NCBI GenBank assembly: GCA_902619835.1
Contig: CACNFS010000001.1
Location: 62,001-126,000 of the forward strand
Length of the DNA stretch: 64,000 bases
From: an uncultured Pelagibacteraceae bacterium
GTDB taxonomy: Bacteria > Pseudomonadota > Alphaproteobacteria > Pelagibacterales > Pelagibacteraceae
Direction: 5' to 3'
The notes under the pieces were generated by a model, which saw only the letters and a list, made by a program, of their open reading frames with translations, was not told the origin of the DNA and searched no databases. A program made the position numbers and the translations under genes. Positions 30,546 through 40,724 of this stretch are shown here, piece by piece (within the stretch, counting starts at the first letter, position 1; each line of letters opens with the position of its first letter).

Positions 30546-30956
30546 TTACAAATCTTTTTTCATAGAATCCATATCGCTTAAATGAAATTTAAGTGCTTCA
30601 TTAGATAGTCTGATTTCTTGTAAAAACAGAAAGATAGAAAGAATCATACAAATACAGCAGGAAGCAAAACTTAATCTGGCATAGAAAACCAAATCTAAGT
30701 AAAGTAGTAAAACTGTGAGCATATTGAATAAAAATCCAAATGCCGAAAACCCCATCACAAACTTTAAATAATTTGTTCGTTTATTAAGAACATGAAGTTG
30801 ATTTTCCAACTCTGGTGGAGCTTTTTTTTCAAAAGTATATTGATCATGAATTCGTCTTATTAGAGCGCTTAGTGTATGAAATCGATTACTATACATTGTC
30901 ATCATCAAGGGAATGGCAGGAAACATTAAAGCAGCAACTGTGTAATCTATGTCCAT
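30546..30956 (-). CDS. DUF2721-like membrane protein
   Basis: PAIPLMMTMYSNRFHTLSALIRRIHDQY and two later TM segments. Confidence 0.7.
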   Translation of the reverse strand: MDIDYTVAALMFPAIPLMMTMYSNRFHTLSALIRRIHDQYTFEKKAPPELENQLHVLNKRTNYLKFVMGFSAFGFLFNMLTVLLLYLDLVFYARLSFASCCICMILSIFLFLQEIRLSNEALKFHLSDMDSMKKDL

Positions 30957-31006
30957 ATCGAATCAAATTGATTATGAAGATAGTGTTTGATATTTACAAG
31001 TAATAT

Positions 31007-31867
31007 TTGATGAAGCATTTTAAAATTTTCATAGAACTAACAAGATTAAATAAACCTATAGGTTTTATGCTTTTATTTTGGCCATGTTCATGGGGGCTCG
31101 CTTATAGTTATAGTTTTGATCAGAAGACAGATTTATTTGTTTTATATTTAATACTATTTTTTTTTGGAGCGGTATTAATGAGAAGTGCTGGCTGTATATT
31201 TAATGATATTATTGATAAAGATTTTGATAAACAAGTTAAGAGAACAAAAAAAAGACCTTTGGCTTCAAATAAAATTTCAGTAAGACAAGCTTTCATGTAC
31301 GTCGTTATTTTATGTTTATTAGCTTTCTTAATATTAATACAATTCAATTCTAAGACTATAATTTTAGGTTTAGGATCTATGCTTCTTGCTTTCTCTTATC
31401 CATTTATGAAAAGATTTACTTATTGGCCTCAGCTATTTTTAGGTCTTACGTTCAACTGGGGATTAATAATGGCATGGACAGCAATGAATAATCAGATTTC
31501 ATTTGAAATTTTGCTGTTTTACGTCTCGGCCATATTTTGGACATTGGGATATGACACGATTTATGGAACTCAAGATATGTCAGACGATGAAATAATTGGA
31601 CTGAAGTCAACTTCAATTAAATTTAAGAACCATATAAAACTATTTATCTTCATAAGTTATTTATTAAGTTCACTTTTTTTAATTTTTTTATTCAGAAATT
31701 TTTTTTCTATTAATTTATTTACTATCTTTTTTTTTCTATTTGTTTTTACACTTTTATATCAGGTAATTAAATTTAACAAAAAAAAATCAAAACTTTGCTT
31801 GCGATTATTTAAGATAAATAATTATTCAGGATTGTTATTATTTTTAGGAATTTTTTTAATTAGTTAG
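31007..31867 (+). CDS. ubiA: 4-hydroxybenzoate polyprenyltransferase
   Basis: RLNKPIGFMLLFWPCSWGL, CIFNDIIDKDFDKQVKRTKKRPLAS, GYDTIYGTQDMSDDEIIGLKSTSI. Confidence 0.93.
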   Translation: MMKHFKIFIELTRLNKPIGFMLLFWPCSWGLAYSYSFDQKTDLFVLYLILFFFGAVLMRSAGCIFNDIIDKDFDKQVKRTKKRPLASNKISVRQAFMYVVILCLLAFLILIQFNSKTIILGLGSMLLAFSYPFMKRFTYWPQLFLGLTFNWGLIMAWTAMNNQISFEILLFYVSAIFWTLGYDTIYGTQDMSDDEIIGLKSTSIKFKNHIKLFIFISYLLSSLFLIFLFRNFFSINLFTIFFFLFVFTLLYQVIKFNKKKSKLCLRLFKINNYSGLLLFLGIFLIS

Positions 31868-31868
31868 A

Positions 31869-33620
31869 ATGGAATTTAAAGAACTTAAAATTTTATTAAA
31901 AAAACTTTTTAATCAATATGTTAAAAAACATATTAAGAGAATATTAATTGCATTAATTCTATCAATTATAGTTGCTGCTAGCACATCGGGAATAGCATGG
32001 CTACTGGACCCAGCTGTAAAAAAAATATTTATTGAGCAAAACAAAATATTTGCTTGGTCTATTCCGTTATTAATTGTTATTGCGTTTTCAAGTAAAGGTC
32101 TATCACTTTATTTTGCTAGGGTAAATATTATAAGAGTTGGTGAGGAGGTTGCTGGTGAATTACAAAAAAAAGTAGCTACGAATATTTTGCTTTCTGATAT
32201 TCAAACTTTAGATAACCGACACTCCGGAAAATATATATCTAATGTAATGTATGATACTCATCATGTCCAAAACTTAGTAAGCACTGGTGTACTAAATTTA
32301 ATGAAAGACACCTTTTCGGTTTTAGCTTTAGTCTCTCTTATGTTTTACCAAAACTGGAAGTTAGCACTGTTTGCAATTTTAATGATTCCTTTTGCTGGTG
32401 GACTTGCAAAATCACTTGGTAAAAGAATAGGTAAAGCTACATCTAAAGCAGGTGAGTCCTCAGGAGTATTAGCATCTTTTCTCACAGAGATATTTAAAGG
32501 TTCAAAAATGATAAGAATTTACCAAAAAGAAAGTCAAGAAGATATTAAAGCAAAATCAGTAATTGACGATTTGGTGGAAAAAAATATTAAAATCGGCACA
32601 GTAATGATAAGAGCTACACCAATCATGGAAACCTTAACAGGTTTTATGATCGCAGGATTTATAATTTTTTCTGGAAAATTAATAGCTTCAGGAGAGCTAG
32701 GTGTAAATAATTTTTTCTCTTTTCTAGCTGCTATGATGCTAGCCTATCAACCTATAAGGTCGCTAGCTACAATTAATATGGTTGCTTACCAGGGAGCTAC
32801 GGCATTTAAAAGAATTAGCAGAATTATAGATAAAAAGATTTTAATTACCGAAAATGAAAAAAGTCCAAAACTTATTATTAAAAATTCTGACATTAAGTTT
32901 GATAAGGTAGATTTTAAATATAACTCTACAAATGAAAAAGCTGTAAAAGATGTAAGTTTTGATATTAAAGGCAATACAATGGCTGCATTTGTTGGGCATA
33001 GTGGAGCTGGAAAAAGCACTATTATAAATTTGTTGCCCAGATTCTACGATCCTCAAAATGGCTCTATTGAAATAGATAATCAAAATATTAGGGACGTATC
33101 ATTAAAATCTTTGAGAAAAAATATTTCAATGGTAAGCCAAGATGTAATCTTATTCGATGACACAATTAAAAATAATATTGCATATGCTAAAGATGGTGCT
33201 TCTCAAGAAGAAATTGAGAAAGCTTGTGGTTTCGCTGCTGCTGATGAATTTATACAAAAATTACCAAAAGGTTATGAAACTATAATCGGAGAGAATGGTG
33301 TAAGATTATCAGGTGGACAAAAGCAAAGAATTTCAATAGCCAGAGCAATCCTTAAAGAAGCGCCAATAATATTACTTGATGAGGCTACATCATCGCTTGA
33401 TGCAGAGTCGGAGGAAATTGTTCAAAATGCAATTTTAAATTTAACAAAAAATAAAACTACTCTTGTGATCGCACATAGACTTTCCACTATACATAATGCA
33501 AATAAAATTTTCGTTTTAAAAAATGGTCAAATTAAAGATTCTGGTAAACATGATTATTTAATAAAAAATTGCGAAGAATATAAATCCCTTTACGAAAAAC
33601 AATTAAAAAAAATTCAATGA
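31869..33620 (+). CDS. msbA: Lipid A export ABC transporter (TMD-NBD)
   Basis: FVGHSGAGKSTIINLLPRFYDP, RLSGGQKQRISIARAIL, ILLDEATSSLD; upstream of waaA-lpxK. Confidence 0.9.
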   Translation: MEFKELKILLKKLFNQYVKKHIKRILIALILSIIVAASTSGIAWLLDPAVKKIFIEQNKIFAWSIPLLIVIAFSSKGLSLYFARVNIIRVGEEVAGELQKKVATNILLSDIQTLDNRHSGKYISNVMYDTHHVQNLVSTGVLNLMKDTFSVLALVSLMFYQNWKLALFAILMIPFAGGLAKSLGKRIGKATSKAGESSGVLASFLTEIFKGSKMIRIYQKESQEDIKAKSVIDDLVEKNIKIGTVMIRATPIMETLTGFMIAGFIIFSGKLIASGELGVNNFFSFLAAMMLAYQPIRSLATINMVAYQGATAFKRISRIIDKKILITENEKSPKLIIKNSDIKFDKVDFKYNSTNEKAVKDVSFDIKGNTMAAFVGHSGAGKSTIINLLPRFYDPQNGSIEIDNQNIRDVSLKSLRKNISMVSQDVILFDDTIKNNIAYAKDGASQEEIEKACGFAAADEFIQKLPKGYETIIGENGVRLSGGQKQRISIARAILKEAPIILLDEATSSLDAESEEIVQNAILNLTKNKTTLVIAHRLSTIHNANKIFVLKNGQIKDSGKHDYLIKNCEEYKSLYEKQLKKIQ

Positions 33621-34885
33621 TTTTTTTATATAGGATAATTACATTATTATTTTATCCAATTTTTGTAATCATAATATTTTATAGAAAAATAGTAAAAAAA
33701 GAAGACAAAAACCGATTTAAAGAAAAAATTTTTACATCTAGCTTTAATATCAAAAGAAAAGATAACACAAAATTAATTTGGTTCCATGCCTCTAGTATTG
33801 GAGAGTTTAAAAGTGTCCTGCCTCTTATTAGTGAACTTAATAAAATTGAAAAAAATTTGGAATTTCTTATTACTACAGCAACATTAAGCTCTGGAAACTT
33901 AGCAACAGAAGAATTGAAAAAATTTAGTAATGTGTATCATAGATTTTTTCCATTTGATGTTGGATTTTTAATTAATAAATTTTTAACTAAATGGAAACCT
34001 AGTTCAATTTTTTTAGTAGATTCTGAAATTTGGCCAAATTTAATCTCTTATGCAAGTAAGAAAAAAATAAATATATCTTTAATAAATGCAAGAATTACTA
34101 GAAAAAGTTTTTTAAGATGGAAACTATTGCCTGGATTTAATAAATCAGTATTCGGCAAGTTTAATTTTTGTCTGACTTCAAACCTTGAAACATCAAACTT
34201 TTTAGGAGAATTAGGTGCAAAAAATATTTCTTATATCGGTAATTTAAAATTCGTTCATAAAGTAGAAACCGATTATAAAAATGATTTAAATAATGATTTT
34301 TTTAAAAAAAAAAATTTTTGGTTTGCAGCAAGCACTCATGAGGGTGAAGAATCTTTCTGTATAGAGACACACTTAAAGATAAAAAAAAATATAGAAAAAA
34401 TTATTACTATCATAGCTCCAAGACATATTAATAGATCAAATGCGATTAAAAATATTTGTAATGATTTTAAACTCAATACTCAAATATTAAACAAAGATGA
34501 GGTTATACAGGATGATATGGAAATCATCATTATAAATTCCTTTGGAAAACTTTCTAATTTTTTTAGGTACGCTAAAAGTGTTTTTATTGGAAAGTCACTA
34601 ATAAAAAAGTTGCAAAAAGATGCAGGTCAGAGCCCAATAGATGCGGCTAATCTAGGATGTAAAGTATACCATGGACCATATGTTTATAATTTTAGAGAGG
34701 TTTACGAAACTTTAAAGGAAAACAATATTTCACAGGAAATAACTAGTCAGGAAGAACTAGCTAATTATTTGATTAAAGATTTAAGTCATAAAGACAAAGA
34801 AATTAGCAAGTATTCAGAAGTTATGAAAAATCTAAGTAAAAAAATATTAAATGATTATATGACAATATTAAAAAATACAATTTAA
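33617..34885 (+). CDS. waaA: KDO transferase
   Basis: WFHASSIGEFKSVLPLI, FLVDSEIWPNLI, AASTHEGEE. Confidence 0.9.
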   Translation: MIFLYRIITLLFYPIFVIIIFYRKIVKKEDKNRFKEKIFTSSFNIKRKDNTKLIWFHASSIGEFKSVLPLISELNKIEKNLEFLITTATLSSGNLATEELKKFSNVYHRFFPFDVGFLINKFLTKWKPSSIFLVDSEIWPNLISYASKKKINISLINARITRKSFLRWKLLPGFNKSVFGKFNFCLTSNLETSNFLGELGAKNISYIGNLKFVHKVETDYKNDLNNDFFKKKNFWFAASTHEGEESFCIETHLKIKKNIEKIITIIAPRHINRSNAIKNICNDFKLNTQILNKDEVIQDDMEIIIINSFGKLSNFFRYAKSVFIGKSLIKKLQKDAGQSPIDAANLGCKVYHGPYVYNFREVYETLKENNISQEITSQEELANYLIKDLSHKDKEISKYSEVMKNLSKKILNDYMTILKNTI

Positions 34886-35814
34886 TGAAATTAATGAAAC
34901 CTAAATTTTGGGAAAATATAAGTTTCTTCTCAATAATTTTATTGCCTATAACTTTTATTGTAGAAATCGGAATTATTATAAGAAAGAAATTAGTAAAAAA
35001 AAGAAAATTTGATTTACCTATTATCTGTATTGGAAATATTTATATTGGAGGGACTGGTAAAACTCCTCTTGCTGTTTTTTTAGGGAATGAGTTATCAAAA
35101 TATGGGAGAAATCCAGCTATAATTAGAAAATTCTACAAAAGTCACTTAGATGAGCACAAATTAATAAAAGATAAATTTAAGTATTTATATTTAAATAAAT
35201 ATAGACAAAAAGCTATTATTGAAGCGCAAAAAAATAATCACGATAGTATTATTTTAGATGATGGATTTCAGGATTACAGCATTCAAAAAGACTTAAATAT
35301 AATTTGCTTCAATCAAAATCAACTTATCGGAAACGGATTAGTATTTCCCTCGGGTCCGCTTAGAGAAAGATTAATGTCATTAAGAAATTCTGACATTGTT
35401 ATTATAAACGGTAAAAAAGATGAAAGTTTCGAGAAAAAAATAATTTATATAAATAAAAATATAAAAATTTTTTACTCTAGATATAAACCAGTTAACATTG
35501 AAAGCTTTAAAAATAAAAAACTTACAGCTTTGGCTGGTATTGGAAGTCCAAATAATTTTTTTAGTTTATTATCAGAGTACAATTTAAATGTGATTGAAAA
35601 ATTAAGTTTTCCTGACCATTATCAATTTAAAAAAATTGAAATAGAAAAAATCGTTAAAAAAGCTGAAAATAATAATTCTAAGGTAATTATAACTGAAAAA
35701 GATTATTTTAAGATAAAAGATTTTCATTTAAATAATATAGAGTGCTTGAAAGTAGATTTAGCTATTGATAACCAAGACATGTTTATTAAACAAGTTTTAA
35801 AAGTATATGATTAA
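34885..35814 (+). CDS. lpxK: Tetraacyldisaccharide 4'-kinase
   Basis: ICIGNIYIGGTGKTPLAVFLG; ILDDGFQDYSIQKDLNII; FPSGPLRE. Confidence 0.94.
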   Translation: MKLMKPKFWENISFFSIILLPITFIVEIGIIIRKKLVKKRKFDLPIICIGNIYIGGTGKTPLAVFLGNELSKYGRNPAIIRKFYKSHLDEHKLIKDKFKYLYLNKYRQKAIIEAQKNNHDSIILDDGFQDYSIQKDLNIICFNQNQLIGNGLVFPSGPLRERLMSLRNSDIVIINGKKDESFEKKIIYINKNIKIFYSRYKPVNIESFKNKKLTALAGIGSPNNFFSLLSEYNLNVIEKLSFPDHYQFKKIEIEKIVKKAENNNSKVIITEKDYFKIKDFHLNNIECLKVDLAIDNQDMFIKQVLKVYD

Positions 35815-36661
35815 AGTTATTAATTATTTTGTTCAGTCAATATTGATTTATTTATTTTTTATTTTTGGAAGAATAATGGGATTAAATTTAGCTAGAAATT
35901 TTTTTTCGTATTTATTTGAGAAAATTGGTCCTATTTTTAAATCAAAAAAAATTATTTTAGATAATCTACAAAAAATTAGTAATTTTAAAAAAGTTGATAA
36001 TGATAAAATTATTTCAAGTATGTGGAAAAATTATGGGATGACTTTTATAGAATATATTTTTTTAGATATTTTTGTAAAAAATAGTAATCATATAGAAATT
36101 ATTGGAGAAACTAATTTGAATAAAATTATTGAGATTAATAAACCAGTAATATTTGTTTCTGGCCATTTTGCAAATTATGAATTAATGTCAATGGAAATCA
36201 CAAAAAAAAAAATCAAATTAGCAACTATATATAGGCCATTAAATAATTTTTTTCTAAATCCTTTTATGGAATTCCTAAGGAAAAAATTTGTATGTAAAAA
36301 TCAAATAAGAAAAGGCCTTAATGGTGTAAGGGACTCAATCAAGTTCATTAAAAAAGGTTATAGTGTAGCTTTAATGATAGATCAGAGAGTAAGCGAAGGT
36401 GAGAAAATTGATTTTTTTGGAGATCCCGCTTTTACAACAACTCTTCCAGCTCAACTTGCAATAAAACATAATTTATTTATCGTTCCAGTTTTCATAGAAA
36501 GGATAGATAAAAATAAATTCAAAATTGAATTTAAAGATTTTGTAGATCCATCAAAATATAATAATAAAATACAACTAAGCAAAAAATTAAATCAAATACT
36601 TGAGCAAATGATAATAAATAATCCTAATCAGTGGATCTGGACTCATAATAGATGGAAATAA
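35807..36661 (+). CDS. Lipid A lauroyl acyltransferase family
   Basis: FVSGHFANYELM (H-X4-type), MIDQRVSEGEKIDFFGDPAFTTTLPA, QWIWTHNRWK. Confidence 0.9.
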   Translation: MIKVINYFVQSILIYLFFIFGRIMGLNLARNFFSYLFEKIGPIFKSKKIILDNLQKISNFKKVDNDKIISSMWKNYGMTFIEYIFLDIFVKNSNHIEIIGETNLNKIIEINKPVIFVSGHFANYELMSMEITKKKIKLATIYRPLNNFFLNPFMEFLRKKFVCKNQIRKGLNGVRDSIKFIKKGYSVALMIDQRVSEGEKIDFFGDPAFTTTLPAQLAIKHNLFIVPVFIERIDKNKFKIEFKDFVDPSKYNNKIQLSKKLNQILEQMIINNPNQWIWTHNRWK

Positions 36662-36664
36662 ATT

Positions 36665-36859
36665 TTATTTTTCCAGACTTTGGTAGCGCTCATCAGCTTC
36701 CTTTGCCGAATAATAAGCCTCTTGAAGTTCTACATTCCAATAACTTAAATCTTTAAGCTTAATTTCTTTTCCTGATATAGCGCAGAGAACAAAATCTCCA
36801 TCCTCTATAATGTCAAAAGAATTGTGTTTAAAAATAAGTTTCGCTTTTTTTTTATCCAT
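36665..36859 (-). CDS. DUF2093-like small protein
   Basis: CAISGKEIKLKDLSYWNVELQEAYYSAKEA; start trimmed to MDKKKAKL. Confidence 0.7.
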   Translation of the reverse strand: MDKKKAKLIFKHNSFDIIEDGDFVLCAISGKEIKLKDLSYWNVELQEAYYSAKEADERYQSLEK

Positions 36860-36887
36860 CAATAAATTATACAATAATTTAGTTAAC

Positions 36888-38153
36888 ATGAATATTGGAT
36901 TAATAGGAAGCGGAGGCAGAGAGCATGCAATATGCCAAAAGATTTATGAATCAAAGCTTTCTAAAAAAATATTTTGTTTTCCAGGAAATGCTGGTACCGC
37001 ACAAATAGGTAAAAATATACCAGTTGATATTTTAGATTTTAAAAAAATTTTAAAATATATAAAAGCTTATAAAATTGATCTTGTAATTGTAGGTCCAGAA
37101 GAACCATTAGTTAAAGGTTTAGCAGATTATTTAAGAAAATATAAAATCAAAGTTTTTGGTCCCAGTAAATTTGCCTCAAAATTAGAGGGATCAAAAGCAT
37201 TTATGAAAAAATTATGTAAAACTAATAACATTCCTACTGCTCAATTTAAAATTTGTACGAACAAAACACACATAAGTAAATTTCTCAAAAAAAGTGAGAT
37301 GCCAATTGTAGTAAAAGCAGACGGTCTTGCTGCTGGCAAAGGAGTTGCAATATGTAAAACAAAAAAACAAGTTTTTAAAATATCAAATGAAATATTTAAT
37401 GGAAAATTTAAATCTTCAAAAAAAATTGTTTTGGAAGAGTTTTTAAAAGGAGAAGAAGCAAGCTATTTTATAATAGTTGATAAAAAAAATTTTAAATTTT
37501 TTGGAACCGCACAGGATCATAAAAAAGTTGGAGAAAATGATACAGGACCAAACACTGGTGGAATGGGTGCGTATTCACCAGCTAAAATAATTGATAAAAC
37601 AATTGAAAGAAAAATAATTAATAAAATCATTAAACCGACACTAAATGCCTTAAAAAAGAAAAAAAAATATTATTCGGGTTTTCTTTATGTTGGTTTAATG
37701 ATTAAAAAAGGAGAACCGTTTTTAATTGAATACAATATAAGAATGGGAGATCCAGAGTGCCAGGTTATTTTGCCAAGGTTAAAATCAGATTTTCTTAAAA
37801 TTATAGTAAATGCAGTTAATAATAATTTAAATCAAAGTGTTATAAATTGGAAGAAAGAAAAAAGTATGACTATAGTTTTGTGTTCAAAAGGATATCCGGG
37901 TAATTATAAAAAATATCGATTAATTAAAAATATTCAAAAACTTAAAAAAACAAAAAATCAAATTATATTTCATGCAGGAACGAAAAATTTAAATGGAAAT
38001 ATATTTTCAAATGGAGGAAGGGTATTAAATTTTACTAGTTTAGGGTTAAATTTTTCAAATATTCGAGATCAAATTATCAAACAAATTAAAATATTAAATT
38101 GGAAAGATGGTTTTTTTAGAAGCGATATAGGTTGGAGAGTCATTAAAAAATAA
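36888..38153 (+). CDS. purD: Phosphoribosylamine-glycine ligase
   Basis: MNIGLIGSGGREHAICQKI, VVKADGLAAGKGVAIC, GPNTGGMGAYSPA; ATG at 36888. Confidence 0.95.
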   Translation: MNIGLIGSGGREHAICQKIYESKLSKKIFCFPGNAGTAQIGKNIPVDILDFKKILKYIKAYKIDLVIVGPEEPLVKGLADYLRKYKIKVFGPSKFASKLEGSKAFMKKLCKTNNIPTAQFKICTNKTHISKFLKKSEMPIVVKADGLAAGKGVAICKTKKQVFKISNEIFNGKFKSSKKIVLEEFLKGEEASYFIIVDKKNFKFFGTAQDHKKVGENDTGPNTGGMGAYSPAKIIDKTIERKIINKIIKPTLNALKKKKKYYSGFLYVGLMIKKGEPFLIEYNIRMGDPECQVILPRLKSDFLKIIVNAVNNNLNQSVINWKKEKSMTIVLCSKGYPGNYKKYRLIKNIQKLKKTKNQIIFHAGTKNLNGNIFSNGGRVLNFTSLGLNFSNIRDQIIKQIKILNWKDGFFRSDIGWRVIKK

Positions 38154-38711
38154 ATGAGAATTATTAGTGGAAAATTCAAAGGAAAGAATATTGAATTTAT
38201 AAAGTCTTCAATTACTAGGCCTTTAAAGGATGCGGTGAAGGAAAATATTTTTAATAAGTTAATACATTCTAATAATTTTAAAGTTCAGCTTGGCCTTGCA
38301 AACATCCTTGACTTATACTCAGGAGTCGGTTCTTTTGGCCTTGAATGCATCTCTCGAGGAGCTAGAAAAGTTACTTTTTTAGAAAGAGATAAAAATGCTC
38401 AAGATATTTTAAAAAGAAATCTAATTAAATTATCTATAATTAATCAGGCTAAAATTATTACAAACATTAAATATTTATTCAAGAATGATTTAAATGAAAA
38501 ATATCATATCTTTTTTTTAGATCCCCCCTTTTTAGACAATTTATTTGTAGAAAATTTAAAGCTTATCAAAGATAAAAAAATTTTTTATCAGGATCATATT
38601 GTAATAATTCATAGAGAGAAAAACTCTAAAGATGAATTAAATAAATTTTTGAAAATTGTTGAGGAAAAGAATTACGGCCGTTCAAAAATAATTTTCGCTA
38701 CTTTTAACTGA
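38154..38711 (+). CDS. rsmD: 16S rRNA m2G966 methyltransferase
   Basis: MRIISGKFKGKNI, TRPLKDAVKENIFN, LDLYSGVGSFGLECISRGA, FLDPPF. Confidence 0.93.
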   Translation: MRIISGKFKGKNIEFIKSSITRPLKDAVKENIFNKLIHSNNFKVQLGLANILDLYSGVGSFGLECISRGARKVTFLERDKNAQDILKRNLIKLSIINQAKIITNIKYLFKNDLNEKYHIFFLDPPFLDNLFVENLKLIKDKKIFYQDHIVIIHREKNSKDELNKFLKIVEEKNYGRSKIIFATFN

Positions 38712-39918
38712 GTATTTTTTTTGTCGAAATCTTCACCTGTTCTACTGCTGGTTGATTGAACGGGTTTATATCAATCAGCCTTCCAACAAAGATTGTTTCT
38801 AATATAAAATAAGAAAATAGTTCACCTAATGTTTCCTCGTTTAATTCTTTAAGAATTATCTCTCTATAAGGAATTTTATTTTTTTTGAAAATTTGAGTAA
38901 TTGCTTTTTTTTGGGCAATTTTAATTTGATGAATGCTTTTGTTATTTAGAAACTTCATTTGATTAGAGATTTTATTAATTTTAATTTTTGTCTTTACTTT
39001 TTCTTTTGAACTAAAAATGTGAAATAATTTATCTTTTGGTCCATCCAAATAAAGCTGTAAGAGACTATGATGATCTTTCGGAGCATTAGAAATTATAGGT
39101 AAAAAACCGTGCCTTTTTTTACCAAGACTCTCGGCTATTAACTGCTGACACCAATAAAGAAATTTTTCAAGTTCAGGAGCGTAATTTAGAAAAATTAGAT
39201 TTTTATATTTTCTGTATTTTAATAAATTAGCCAACTTTAATGCGCTTTCTTTTAAAAAGTTTTTTGCTTTTCCATCAAGATATTTTTTAGTATTGAGTCT
39301 CAATTTTTTTATATTTACTCCCATTAAAAAGGCTGGAACAATTCCTACCTCAGAAAGCACAGAATATCGACCACCTATGTTTTTATTATGCTCAATGTAA
39401 AATAAGTTATATTTTTTCACTAAGGAATATAAAAAGTTATTTTTTTTTTCAGAAATAATAATTATATTCTTTGAGTTCTTTTTAATTATTTTTAGAAAAA
39501 TTAGATTAGAGATTGTCTCTATAGTATTACCTGATTTCGATATAATTAAAAAAAGAGTCGCTTTTGATTTAATTTTTTTTTTCGCATTATAAATTTTATA
39601 ATCATTTAAATCATCAAAAAATAAAAATTCTTTTTTAATTTTATTTAAAAGAAATTCATAAATAGTTTCAGCTCCTAGAATTGATCCACCCATGCCAATT
39701 ACGATTATTTTTTTATAATTCTTGAACCTACTTAGTTCTGAGAAATTAAAATTAAATTTGTAATTCTTATTTAGGACATTTAAAATATTATCTATTTTAG
39801 ATATATCCTTAGATATTAGACTAATTAATTTATCAAATTTCTTATTAAAGTTTTTTTGAGTGCGTTTATCAAGATATTTAGACTGGATAGAGTTTTTAAA
39901 ATAAAAATTATTTCTCAT
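38704..39918 (-). CDS. pgi: Glucose-6-phosphate isomerase, short form
   Basis: IVIGMGGSILGAETIYEF, SKSGNTIETISN, GRYSVLSEVG, INPFNQPAVEQVK. Confidence 0.88.
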   Translation of the reverse strand: MRNNFYFKNSIQSKYLDKRTQKNFNKKFDKLISLISKDISKIDNILNVLNKNYKFNFNFSELSRFKNYKKIIVIGMGGSILGAETIYEFLLNKIKKEFLFFDDLNDYKIYNAKKKIKSKATLFLIISKSGNTIETISNLIFLKIIKKNSKNIIIISEKKNNFLYSLVKKYNLFYIEHNKNIGGRYSVLSEVGIVPAFLMGVNIKKLRLNTKKYLDGKAKNFLKESALKLANLLKYRKYKNLIFLNYAPELEKFLYWCQQLIAESLGKKRHGFLPIISNAPKDHHSLLQLYLDGPKDKLFHIFSSKEKVKTKIKINKISNQMKFLNNKSIHQIKIAQKKAITQIFKKNKIPYREIILKELNEETLGELFSYFILETIFVGRLIDINPFNQPAVEQVKISTKKILS

Positions 39919-40226
39919 TATTTACGTATTTTTTCTAAAATCGACTCCTCTGCTGATGATTTTTTTTTATTAGTGTCGACTTCTTCTCTAGGAAAATTCA
40001 GAATTTCTTGAATTTTTTTTTCATCTTTTTCATTAGCTCCAGCTTTAGTCCCTGGCTCAGGAAGTTTATTAAAGTCTGGTGGTAAGACTAAAGGTTTTCT
40101 CTTTTGAATTAAAAATTCATCTGTAGTGGTAATTTTTTCATTTCTCAAAACTTTGCCAGCATCTTTAAAACTTTGGCAAGATGTAAAGATTAAAGTAAAA
40201 AAAAGAAACAAAATAGTTCTACTCAT
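39918..40226 (-). CDS. Small lipoprotein (DUF3035-like)
   Basis: Lipobox LIFTSC; FLIQKRKPLVLPPDFNKLPEPG; adjacent to lspA. Confidence 0.72.
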   Translation of the reverse strand: MSRTILFLFFTLIFTSCQSFKDAGKVLRNEKITTTDEFLIQKRKPLVLPPDFNKLPEPGTKAGANEKDEKKIQEILNFPREEVDTNKKKSSAEESILEKIRK

Positions 40227-40719
40227 TTTTAGTAAAAAAACCTTTCAAAATATAAATTAATATTCCGATTGTTATAAAAATATCTGCTACATTAAAGGTA
40301 AACCAATGAAAATTGCCATAGTGTAAATCTATAAAATCTGGAACACCTTTAAATACTATTCTATCATAAAAATTTCCTATTGCTCCACCAATAATTACAG
40401 AAAAAATAATTTTATCTGAGGTTTCTGACTTTAAACCAATATAAATCAAAAAACCAATTACTGCAGCTATCATCAATGAAGTGACGTTATAAGCTAAATT
40501 GTTTGATGTCGTGAGTAAACCAAATCCTATTCCTGTATTCCAAACTAAATCTAGATTGAGAAAATCATTAAGATAATAAGTATTGTCTGTAAAATTATCT
40601 AAAATTAAAACTTTTGTCAGTCTATCTAGAGAGAATAAAAAAAATATAAATATTATTAAATAAAAATTTTCTTTTTTGAGATAAATTTTTTTATTTTCAG
40701 AAAATTTTAAATTTATCAT
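40219..40719 (-). CDS. lspA: Lipoprotein signal peptidase
   Basis: SLDRLTKVLIL, VIGGAIGNFYDRIVFKGVPDFIDLHYGNFHWFTFNVADIFITIG. Confidence 0.95.
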   Translation of the reverse strand: MINLKFSENKKIYLKKENFYLIIFIFFLFSLDRLTKVLILDNFTDNTYYLNDFLNLDLVWNTGIGFGLLTTSNNLAYNVTSLMIAAVIGFLIYIGLKSETSDKIIFSVIIGGAIGNFYDRIVFKGVPDFIDLHYGNFHWFTFNVADIFITIGILIYILKGFFTKNE

Positions 40720-40724
40720 TATTT

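Noticed and set aside
34304-34314. A-run in waaA as a second slippage site
   Set aside because: Long A runs are expected in this AT-rich genome; no known dual-product precedent for waaA, used only as a caution for dnaX.
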